A stretch of DNA of 64,000 nt, taken from assembly GCF_003858645.1 (NCBI RefSeq), contig NZ_RQJP01000007.1, positions 186,001-250,000 of the forward strand. The letters are read 5' to 3'. This stretch comes from Larkinella knui. Lineage in GTDB: Bacteria; Bacteroidota; Bacteroidia; Cytophagales; Spirosomataceae. The number at the start of each line of letters is the position of its first letter. Position 1 is the stretch's first letter. The position numbers and the translations under genes are program-made. Below the pieces are notes generated by a model. That model made no database searches, had not been told where the DNA came from, and saw only the letters and a program-made list of their open reading frames with translations. Shown here piece after piece: positions 32,990-40,371 of this stretch.

Positions 32990-34434
32990 ACGTCAACCTC
33001 CTCTCCCAATTCCTCCATGATTTCCCGTAATTCTTCCAGCGCTCCCTCAAGTTCTTCCAGGACTTCCCGCGCCAGCACGCCCGGTTCCGGCAGTTCTTCA
33101 CTTTCGTCCTTGAGCCAGGAAATATCCAGGTTGTCGTTGTGTTGGGCAATCCACTCGCGGGTAAAACAGCGGAACCGGTTCGACCCATCCGAATCCTTTC
33201 TGCGGAGCAACAACGCTTCCGCCTGCCCCAGCGGATCGGTACCAAAAGCGGTTTCAAACCCGGAAAAATGATCCCGGGTCAGCAGGGTGCGTTTCCCGTA
33301 TTGGGGCATGTTCGCCCGCAAATCGTAGACCCACACTTCTTTCGTATTCCCGTGATCGGTTTGGCCTCTTGTGAAGAAAATCACGCAGGTTTTTACGTCC
33401 TGCGCATAAAAAATACCGGTAGGCAGGCGCAAAATGGTGTGCAGATTGCACTTGTTCATCAAATCCGCCCGGATTTGTTTGCCGATATTGCCTTCAAAAA
33501 GCGCGTTGTCGGGCAATACGACGGCTGCCCGGCCACCCGGTTTGAGTCCCAGATAACTATGCTGCAGGAAGCAAAACTGCTTGTTGCTGGTGGGGTAGGG
33601 GAGGTCGGTACGTTCGGGCAACCCTCCGCCTTTTTTGCTGCCAAAAGGAGGATTGGAGAGAATCAGCGTGGCTCCGGGCAGTTTCTGGCCGTCTGCCGAA
33701 AGCGTATCGCCGTAGTGGACACCGCCCGCACCGGGGTTGAAATCAATACCGTGGAGAAATAAATTCATGAGTGCAAGCCGATGCGTATCATGCACATGTT
33801 CCATGCCAAAAAAGGTGCTGTTGCGGTATTTTTCCAGTTGGTTTTTCGTCCAGTTTTCCGGCGGATAGTGTTCGCGGATGTAGTGATTGGCCGCAATCAG
33901 AAAACCGCCCGTTCCGGCGGCCGGGTCCTGAATCGTGTCATCCAGCGACGGTTTCATGACCCTCACCAGGCTGTCGATCAGCGAACGGGCGGTGAAATAC
34001 TGACCCGCCCCCGACTTCTTTTCATTCGCATTCTTTTCCAGCAATCCTTCGTAAATATCCCCCAGATCTTCCCGTCCGGCATTGTACCACGCCAGTTTAT
34101 CGATTCCTTCCACCAGCGTAGACAGGGTTGCGGGCTTCCTGATGAACGAACTGGCATTGCTGAAGATTTCCCTGACAATCTGATCCCCGTGCGTACCCAG
34201 ATGGATGAGCGTAATTTTGTAGGCTTCGAGTCGTCCGAGTTTTGGATTGGCAATCAGGTTATCCCACCGATGGCCCTTCGGAATCTGGTGTTCGGTGCCG
34301 GTTTCCTTCGCCATCTTGAAAAAGAGCAGATACGTCAGTTCGGTAACGTATTGATGATACGTTACGCCATCGTCTTTCAGAACATTGCAGAGGGTCCATA
34401 GCTTGGCAATAATGTCGTTGGAAATAGGTTTCAT
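32986..34434 (-). CDS. hsdM: Type I restriction-modification methyltransferase HsdM
   Basis: Start chosen at ATG 34432-34434 (482 aa), which begins MKPISNDIIAKLWTLCNVLK as in HsdM proteins; the longer frame adds an unrelated leader. There is an N-terminal helical HsdM domain (about 5-120), then an N6-adenine methyltransferase domain with the AdoMet-binding DPAAGTGGF and the catalytic NPPFG (Asn261). The C-terminal 45 residues are a Glu/Leu-rich coiled coil. First gene of hsdM-hsdS-ATPase; no hsdR in the window. Function as methyltransferase is firm; whether it restricts DNA is open. Confidence 0.94.
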   Translation of the reverse strand: MKPISNDIIAKLWTLCNVLKDDGVTYHQYVTELTYLLFFKMAKETGTEHQIPKGHRWDNLIANPKLGRLEAYKITLIHLGTHGDQIVREIFSNASSFIRKPATLSTLVEGIDKLAWYNAGREDLGDIYEGLLEKNANEKKSGAGQYFTARSLIDSLVRVMKPSLDDTIQDPAAGTGGFLIAANHYIREHYPPENWTKNQLEKYRNSTFFGMEHVHDTHRLALMNLFLHGIDFNPGAGGVHYGDTLSADGQKLPGATLILSNPPFGSKKGGGLPERTDLPYPTSNKQFCFLQHSYLGLKPGGRAAVVLPDNALFEGNIGKQIRADLMNKCNLHTILRLPTGIFYAQDVKTCVIFFTRGQTDHGNTKEVWVYDLRANMPQYGKRTLLTRDHFSGFETAFGTDPLGQAEALLLRRKDSDGSNRFRCFTREWIAQHNDNLDISWLKDESEELPEPGVLAREVLEELEGALEELREIMEELGEEVDV

Positions 34435-34512
34435 AAGGTCGTTCTTCTCGCGGTACGGGCAGATGGTTGCTAAAATAGGCGGTTTAAGCAGGGAAACCGC
34501 ACGAGTTAGTCC

Positions 34513-34551
34513 GCTATTTCTAAAAAACAGAAACATGTAGTTGCTATTTCT
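34513..34551. repeat. Direct repeats upstream of hsdM (possible operator)
   Basis: GCTATTTCT occurs at 34513-34521 and again at 34543-34551, exactly 30 bp apart (about three helical turns). A third related copy, TCTATTTCT, is at 34643-34651. They lie in the hsdM leader. Possible regulator sites; no regulator gene is adjacent. Confidence 0.35.
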
Positions 34552-34707
34552 GAAATTCGTTCATGCTACCTTTTCGGCCAAAACGGCTCTTTCTTGTTTT
34601 AATCAGGAGGCTGATAAGACCCTTCCTGAACCCTTTTTCGGTCTATTTCTACGACCAGTTTTAATTTATCTTGGATTTATAGCGAATATATGTTAATTCG
34701 CATGTAC

Positions 34708-34724
34708 ACACAAATAAACATTAA
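34708..34724. repeat. 17-bp inverted repeat, right arm
   Basis: ACACAAATAAACATTAA, exact reverse complement of 29873-29889, ends 5 bases before the start codon of paralogue B. Confidence 0.75.
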
Positions 34725-34729
34725 GTATC

Positions 34730-35857
34730 ATGAAACGATTTTTACTACTGGCCATTACGTGGCTCACTCAATCTGTGGGTTGGGCGCAGGATTTGAATTG
34801 GAATACCTATCCGGAAGGAGAGTTGACGAACACCTATACCAACATAGGGAACATTCCGGTCAATGCTACGGTGGACATTACCGGCTCCACAAGCTCGTTC
34901 AGCCTCGATTATCCCCGGCCTGTCACCAGCGGGTTGGAACTGAATGCCAACTTTCCGACGAACGGCGATTGTATTTCCGTCAAAATTACCTTTTCGCAGC
35001 CCGTCAGCAACCTGAACTTCAACCTGCTCGATATTGACCGGATCGATGGTGACAGCCAGTATCAGGATCAGGTAACGGTAACGGGTAGCAACGCCGGAAC
35101 ACCGGTCAATCCGGCCATCGGGTCGGCGGTTACCAATACCGTTAGTGGCAACACGATTACGGGCATCAATAGTACCGTCAATAATGCGGTTAACTCGATC
35201 AATTTCAGCAGTCCGGTTACCGAAGTGACCATTCAGTACTGCGCCGGACCGGAATGGGTCGATCCCAAAAAGCAGTTTATCTATATTTCAAATTTTGGTT
35301 GGGACGATGCGCCCGTGTTGCCCGTGCGGCTGGCGTCGTTCAGTGGCAAACGGGTTGAAAACCAGCTGCTGCTGGGCTGGCAAACCACCTTTGAATCCAA
35401 CAGCGCCTATTTCGTCGTTGAACGCAGCACCGATGCCCAGGCCTTTGAAGCCATTGGCCGGGTGACGTCCCGGGGCTTCTCCGAGTCGATGCAGACCTAT
35501 GGGTTTACGGACGAGGCTCCGCTGAAAGGAACGAACTATTACCGGTTGCGGCAGGTCGACCGCGACGGGCGGTTTGAATACTCAAAGATTCTGGGCCTGA
35601 CGTTCGATGCCGCCGGTTTCTATTTTGAGGTGCGGGCGCTGGATCGGGGTCAGATTGAAGTGCAAACCAATGCGCCGGATCCGGCATTTGCGCTGGTAAA
35701 TTTGCAGGGAATGCCAAACCTGGGCCGGGTCGAAAAGGTGAACGCAACCCGGTATCTTCTGCACGTGAATCAGGCTGGTTTGGCCACGCCCGCGCTGAAA
35801 ATCGTTCAGATGCGAACCAACCAGTTTAAGTATTCCAAAAAAATCCTGCTCAATTAA
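34730..35857 (+). CDS. Secreted beta-sandwich protein, paralogue B
   Basis: This 375-aa protein has a signal peptide (cleavage near GWA-QDL) and the same two-part layout as paralogue A. The N-terminal halves are clearly similar but diverged (shared CVSVKITFSQP or CISVKITFSQP, NTVSGNTITG). The C-terminal halves are almost identical over 130 residues. This contrast suggests recent gene conversion or unequal exchange in the C-terminal module. No enzyme motif. It is followed by a perfect 28-bp hairpin. Probably a surface-exposed or secreted protein. Confidence 0.85.
   Translation: MKRFLLLAITWLTQSVGWAQDLNWNTYPEGELTNTYTNIGNIPVNATVDITGSTSSFSLDYPRPVTSGLELNANFPTNGDCISVKITFSQPVSNLNFNLLDIDRIDGDSQYQDQVTVTGSNAGTPVNPAIGSAVTNTVSGNTITGINSTVNNAVNSINFSSPVTEVTIQYCAGPEWVDPKKQFIYISNFGWDDAPVLPVRLASFSGKRVENQLLLGWQTTFESNSAYFVVERSTDAQAFEAIGRVTSRGFSESMQTYGFTDEAPLKGTNYYRLRQVDRDGRFEYSKILGLTFDAAGFYFEVRALDRGQIEVQTNAPDPAFALVNLQGMPNLGRVEKVNATRYLLHVNQAGLATPALKIVQMRTNQFKYSKKILLN
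35301..35700 (+). repeat. 400-bp near-identical direct repeat, right copy
   Basis: Partner of 29296-29695, same strand. Recombination between the two would delete the hsdM-hsdS-ATPase block and fuse the paralogues in frame. Confidence 0.9.
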
Positions 35858-35858
35858 T

Positions 35859-35886
35859 GTACCCACGGACTTCAGTCCGTGGGTAC
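35859..35886 (+). repeat. Perfect 12-bp-stem palindrome after paralogue B
   Basis: GTACCCACGGAC, loop TTCA, then the exact complement. It could act as a terminator, but only a weak A/T tract follows. The shape resembles REP-type palindromes, as do 59603-59622 and 59651-59668. Confidence 0.6.
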
Positions 35887-35967
35887 GTAAAATTGCCGCC
35901 AGATCCGCCCCGAAAGCCGGTGTTGTCAGCGTCAGAGTGATCGGTTCGTCAGGCTTTAAGAAAGACA

Positions 35968-37896
35968 TTACTTAGTGGTCAACAAAAAATCCCGCACCAA
36001 TTCCAGCTGGTCGGTGCTCAGGAAATCGGCTCCGGCTTCGCGGAGTTTGGTCCACACGGCCGGATCTTCGGGGCACGCCCACAGCCGCAATTTCTTGCCC
36101 TCGGCATGAACGCGCTGAACCAGTTGCCGGAGTTTCTGCGCCTGATCATCCGGCATTGGGCCCTGCCCGCGCCAGCTGAGCTGATTGCTGTACGAATCGC
36201 TTACCACCGGCATCAGCTCGCGGCTGAAACCCTTGCCCAGATCGGCAGGCCGACCATCGATGCCCGCCAGTCGGTCTTTTGCTTTTTTCAGGGTTTCGAT
36301 GGGGCGGTTTCCGGAAATAAAAACCGTAACAGCGCCCGGCTGGCAGCGATTTCCGCGGCAGGACGTCAGGATGGAGCGGTATTTTTGCAACATCTTTTCC
36401 AGCGCCTTGTACGTGCTGTCGGCCCCGGTTTTGAAGTCAATCATCAGGTAAACCGGCCCGTTGTAATTCGGGTAGACTTTGCCACCGTTCTGCCGAATTC
36501 GTTCGGCCAATGGCCGCAGGTACAGGTTTTCCAGGGACTTATCAGGATTCCAGAAAGCCGGGCGGTTGTGGGCGACGTACAGGGTGTCGTTTTTCGCATA
36601 CACATCGGCTTCGACACTCGTAAAACCGTGATCCAGGGCATCCCAAAGCGGCCGCGATTGCTCGTAATCGTTGTGCGCGTGGGCGTTGGGCAGCGGCACC
36701 ACATTGGCGAGGGGCGGTGGAGCTTGCAAGCGGGCCAGCGGCTGCGTCCAGGCGGTTTCGACGTCACCCGGCTCGAAAGGATTGAATTTGGGCTTGGTCG
36801 AAATCACTTTCGCCCGCACCAGCAACTCATCGGTCAGCGTATAACTAGCCTCATTCCCGGTCAACTCGCGGAGGATTTCCGCTTTTTCCTGGCCTTTCCG
36901 AATGCCGATAAACTGAATACGGTATTTGACGTCCGGCTCCGTTTTGATTTTGAAGGCCACCGTCGTGGCGGTTTGTGTCAGGCTTTCAAAGGTGACGCCG
37001 GTGGTTGCATAAAACCGCCCGGCTTCCAGGGCTTCCACAATCGTGTTGGGTTGTAGCGCGGGCGCGTTGACCATGACCCAGCCGCGCCCCGAATTACTGA
37101 ACGTCGGCCCAAAAAAATTGTAGTGGTGGCTGTCGTCGGTGGCCAGACCGAGCATCAGCGGCCGACCCTCCCGGAGAAAATGCAGGTTGATTTTGTCCCA
37201 CATCGACTCGGTGCCTTCGCGGGTGCTGTCGCCGTAATTGTGCACCAGCGGGTGGCCGTTGAAAACCTCGAAAAACCGCTCGTGCCGGAGTTTCATGAGG
37301 TCATTGGCCGTAATGGCATAATAAAAATTGGGGTGATTGATGTGGGGGAACATGGGCTGGCCCGTTTGCCGCCGTTGCGCCACCACGGCGTCGATGTTAT
37401 TCTGCATCACCTCCGAAACGCTGTTGCCCGGCAGCGGTTTCAGCAGGTTCTTCACGTTGGTCATGTTGATGTGAATTGGCTTGCCCTGATAACCGGTCGA
37501 CACCTCTTCGCTCTTGAGAATCAGGAACTTCTCCGGTTCTTCAAAATAAGTCCGGTATTCACTCAGGTTTTTGAGCCGCACTTTCAACGAATCATTCGGG
37601 CCGGTCTGGTACTTCACCCAATCGGGGCCGAACGTGCGCAGATACCGCTCAAAGGTGCGACGGCGGTCGGGAGCGCGCGGCACTTTGATCCATTTTTCAC
37701 CTTCCTGAAACGTGTTGTGGTCCGATAAACCGATGAACTGGTAACCGTTGGCCTTGTACCAGTCCATGATCATCTCCGGATAGTCGTCGCCGTCGCTCCA
37801 GAGCGAATGCGTGTGCAGGTTGCCTTTGTACCAGTTTTGGGCCTGGGCGATTGGGAAAGTGAACAGAAGAAAAAAGAAGAGTAAGAGCGGTCGCAT
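35968..37896 (-). CDS. Exported PHP-domain / GDPD-like two-domain phosphoesterase
   Basis: Start at ATG 37894-37896 (642 aa), with a signal peptide (cleavage near AQA-QNW); the longer frame starts at a TTG. Residues about 20-400 form a PHP/CehA-type metallohydrolase (GNLHTHSLWSDGD, LSDHN and a later MFPHINHPNF give metal ligands). Residues about 410-642 resemble a glycerophosphodiester or PI-specific phospholipase C-like phosphodiesterase (NAHAHNDYEQ, SVEADVYAKNDTLYVAHNRP, YLMIDFKTG). Two hydrolase domains on one exported chain suggest sequential cleavage of a phospholipid head group or similar diester (inference). Confidence 0.88.
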   Translation of the reverse strand: MRPLLLFFFLLFTFPIAQAQNWYKGNLHTHSLWSDGDDYPEMIMDWYKANGYQFIGLSDHNTFQEGEKWIKVPRAPDRRRTFERYLRTFGPDWVKYQTGPNDSLKVRLKNLSEYRTYFEEPEKFLILKSEEVSTGYQGKPIHINMTNVKNLLKPLPGNSVSEVMQNNIDAVVAQRRQTGQPMFPHINHPNFYYAITANDLMKLRHERFFEVFNGHPLVHNYGDSTREGTESMWDKINLHFLREGRPLMLGLATDDSHHYNFFGPTFSNSGRGWVMVNAPALQPNTIVEALEAGRFYATTGVTFESLTQTATTVAFKIKTEPDVKYRIQFIGIRKGQEKAEILRELTGNEASYTLTDELLVRAKVISTKPKFNPFEPGDVETAWTQPLARLQAPPPLANVVPLPNAHAHNDYEQSRPLWDALDHGFTSVEADVYAKNDTLYVAHNRPAFWNPDKSLENLYLRPLAERIRQNGGKVYPNYNGPVYLMIDFKTGADSTYKALEKMLQKYRSILTSCRGNRCQPGAVTVFISGNRPIETLKKAKDRLAGIDGRPADLGKGFSRELMPVVSDSYSNQLSWRGQGPMPDDQAQKLRQLVQRVHAEGKKLRLWACPEDPAVWTKLREAGADFLSTDQLELVRDFLLTTK

Positions 37897-38063
37897 GATG
37901 GCAGAAAGAGGATGCAACCGGAAAAGGGAGGGAAGAGCGGTTTCTAACCGAAAAATATGCTTTTTAGCGGGTCGTGTTTGATATGCCAGGACTTACTCTA
38001 TGATAATTCTGGTACACCGGTGCTAAATGACGATAGAATAATGAACACGAAACCCCTAAAACG

Positions 38064-38091
38064 AAAAAACATGCCCGGAAGCATGTTTTTT
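38064..38091 (-). terminator. Intrinsic terminator of the cold-shock gene
   Basis: Stem AAAAAACATGC / GCATGTTTTTT with a 6-base loop. It can work in both directions; on the minus strand it follows the csp stop. Confidence 0.85.
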
Positions 38092-38120
38092 CAAGCGTTT
38101 CAAATTATTATATCTTTCGA

Positions 38121-38312
38121 TTAAATAACCTCTACGTTAACGGCATTCAAACCTTTTTTACCTTGTTCAACTTCAAATTGAACTTTGTCGTTTTCACGAA
38201 CTTCGTCAATTAAACCTGAAACGTGAACAAAGATGTCTTTGTCTGAATCCGAAGGGGTAATAAACCCAAAACCTTTGAGTTCATTAAAAAATTTAACAGT
38301 TCCTGTTTGCAT
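38121..38312 (-). CDS. Cold-shock protein (CspA family)
   Basis: A 63-aa single OB-fold nucleic-acid-binding protein. RNP1 is KGFGFITP and RNP2 is DIFVHVS; the TGTVKFFNELKGFGFI opening is diagnostic. It acts as an RNA chaperone or antiterminator. Its codons are richer in A and T than the neighbours', common for highly expressed csp genes. Monocistronic, with its own promoter and terminator. Confidence 0.96.
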   Translation of the reverse strand: MQTGTVKFFNELKGFGFITPSDSDKDIFVHVSGLIDEVRENDKVQFEVEQGKKGLNAVNVEVI

Positions 38313-38340
38313 TATATTGTATTGTATTTTAAAATTTGAT

Positions 38341-38348
38341 CAAAGGTA
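38341..38348 (-). promoter_or_regulatory. Candidate -7 element of the cold-shock gene
   Basis: TACCTTTG on the minus strand matches the Bacteroidota TAnnTTTG -7 box, about 29 bases before the ATG. No clear -33 TTTG is seen at the usual distance. Confidence 0.4.
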
Positions 38349-38417
38349 GGTAAAATATGTCAAAACCGCACCATTCGCCTAATTTATTTTAAAAACCTTC
38401 CGGATTCTGAAAACACC

Positions 38418-40280
38418 TCAATTTCTTTTCAGGATCACGGCCTGTCCACCCGAAGGTAACAGATTGGCCGTCAGACGGTCTTTGGCGGTCACCGTCCGGG
38501 TTTGCTTCCGGACTTTGCCGGTTCCGTCATCTTCATATAATTCCAGCGTATACCGTTTCCCCGGCTCTAAAAACGTGAGCGGGAGGTCGATTTTCCGGGC
38601 TTCGGTATTGGTGATAGTACCCACAAACCAGTCATTCCCTTTCCGCCGGGCTACCGACACAAACTGGCCGGGCGTTCCATCCAGCACCTTCGTCTCCTCC
38701 CAAACCGTTGGCAAATCTTTCCAGAATTCAATTTCCTGCCGATCCGGAAAATCGGCCGGTTTTCCGTACCAGTACAAATACTGGAGCGGACTGAAATAGA
38801 TTACCGGCAGAGCCAACTGGTGGCCTTTGGTATTAGTTAGGCGCGGCTGATTGAAGCAAAACGTGTAATCGGCGGCCCCGGCAATGTACCGCGTGAAGGG
38901 TAAAACCGTGTTGTGGGTCGCATCGGGCCACTCTTCGTTGCCGCGAACGCCTTCCTGCGTCAGCAAATTGGGGTACGTCCGGCTAAAACCCGTCGGGCTA
39001 TATTCATCGTGAATGTCCAGAATCAGGTGGTGTTTGGCGGCTTTGCGGATGGCGTCGTGGAGCCAGACTGTCCAGTGGTGCGATCCGGTATGCACAAAAC
39101 CGTATTTAATTCCGGCTACGCCCCAGCTTTCGTAGAGCGGTAACAACGTATCCAGTTGCCGTTCGAGCGCCCGGTGGTTGACATACAGAATCACTTTTTT
39201 ACCCTTCGATTTGGCGTACCGAATGGCTTCGGGCAAATCCAGATCGCCTTTCGGGTTCCGGCGCGGATCGACGTTGACGGTGGTAGCATCCGACGCAATT
39301 TCGTATTCGTGACCGTACCAGCCCGCGTCGAAATGGATGTAATCGATGTGTTGTTCAACCGCAAAATCGACCAGATTTTTGGCCCCGGTGGTCGACAGCG
39401 TCACTTCCCGCATCACCCTTCCCGGTTTGATCCAGCTCACGTCCTTGATCGCGTTCGGCGGGTTAAGGTTCTGAATCAGGTAGTTATGTTCGAGCAGGTC
39501 GCCGGGCCGGTCGGCGGCCAGGACCACCCGCCACGAGCTCGCAAACGGCGAGGCTTCGGTAATTTCACCCGCCAATTGACTGACCAGTTGATCGGGACCG
39601 GCGGTTTTCAGCCGCACCAGCGGATAACTGCTTTGCTCGGCTTGTGTAATACAGGCCCAGGTTCCGTTGTCGAGTTTCAGGGTCAGCGGCATCTGGGCGG
39701 CTTTCGTCCAGTTCTCCACCGGTCGTTCTACGTAACTTCCCTGGGCATGATCGGTGTAGAGTGCTTTGGTTTTCGGTGGCAGGTTGAAAAAGGTCATTTC
39801 CTGTCCGACTTCCAGAATTTGCATCCGCAGATCTTCCGGAAAGAAATACCGGAAAGCCACACCCTCGTCGTAGGCCCGGGCGATGATCTGCATCGTTCCT
39901 CCCGACCCCGGACCGTTGCGCAGGCTGACAATCAGCTCGTTGTAACGATCGGGAATCTCGGAGCGTTCACCCCAGACCGGTTTCCAGCTCGATTGCTGGC
40001 TGCGTTTCGTCGCCGACACGATCCGCAGGTTCTTGTCCCAATTGAACGGCCGGGAACCGGCGGGATTACCGCCCAAGCCGAGCCGCGAAGGCTGAATGAG
40101 CGGTTTGTTCCGGTACGTAATTTCGTAAACCGGACTTTGGGGTGATTCCGGCCCGTCACGCAGGACGATCGACCAGGTTAGCAGGCCGTTGGGCGAACTG
40201 ATCCGCAGAGAGTCCGGGGTTTGCGCGAGCCCTTTTTCAAGAAAAAACAGGGTGAAAAGAATACCAAGTAGTCGGGTCAT
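38418..40280 (-). CDS. Glycoside hydrolase family 97 (SusB-like, probably inverting)
   Basis: This 620-aa exported enzyme has a signal peptide (cleavage near GLA-QTP). There is an N-terminal beta-super-sandwich (about 20-290), a TIM barrel (about 290-540) and a C-terminal beta domain. The barrel contains HFDAGWYGHE, GIKYGFVHTG, LDIHDEYSPTGFSRT and TQEGVRGNEEWPDATHNT. The Gly in KYGF replaces the Asp nucleophile of retaining GH97 enzymes, and the Glu residues of HDEY and GNEE fit the inverting SusB type. It likely releases glucose from alpha-glucans or maltooligosaccharides in the periplasm. Fourth gene of the SusC/SusD locus. Confidence 0.93.
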   Translation of the reverse strand: MTRLLGILFTLFFLEKGLAQTPDSLRISSPNGLLTWSIVLRDGPESPQSPVYEITYRNKPLIQPSRLGLGGNPAGSRPFNWDKNLRIVSATKRSQQSSWKPVWGERSEIPDRYNELIVSLRNGPGSGGTMQIIARAYDEGVAFRYFFPEDLRMQILEVGQEMTFFNLPPKTKALYTDHAQGSYVERPVENWTKAAQMPLTLKLDNGTWACITQAEQSSYPLVRLKTAGPDQLVSQLAGEITEASPFASSWRVVLAADRPGDLLEHNYLIQNLNPPNAIKDVSWIKPGRVMREVTLSTTGAKNLVDFAVEQHIDYIHFDAGWYGHEYEIASDATTVNVDPRRNPKGDLDLPEAIRYAKSKGKKVILYVNHRALERQLDTLLPLYESWGVAGIKYGFVHTGSHHWTVWLHDAIRKAAKHHLILDIHDEYSPTGFSRTYPNLLTQEGVRGNEEWPDATHNTVLPFTRYIAGAADYTFCFNQPRLTNTKGHQLALPVIYFSPLQYLYWYGKPADFPDRQEIEFWKDLPTVWEETKVLDGTPGQFVSVARRKGNDWFVGTITNTEARKIDLPLTFLEPGKRYTLELYEDDGTGKVRKQTRTVTAKDRLTANLLPSGGQAVILKRN

Positions 40281-40314
40281 TCAGGTTGACGGTTTAAGAA
40301 AGATGCGTAGTCGA

Positions 40315-40348
40315 TGCCGGAGATTCATACCATGAAGAATCTCCGGCA
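40315..40348 (-). other. Stem-loop between susD-like gene and GH97 gene
   Basis: A perfect 12-bp stem (40315-40326 with 40337-40348) with a 10-base loop and no strong T run. It may stabilise or partly end the susC-susD transcript before the glycosidase gene. Confidence 0.5.
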
Positions 40349-40371
40349 CGCTATTTACTACCGGTTATTGA

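Noticed and set aside
29855-34730. Hidden hsdR, transposase or recombinase in the island
   Set aside because: All space is taken by hsdM, hsdS and the ATPase; the gaps of 82 and 295 bases hold no such frame.
36106-37056. Open frame of 316 codons on the plus strand inside the PHP/GDPD gene
   Set aside because: Shadow of a well-supported gene; no recognisable features.
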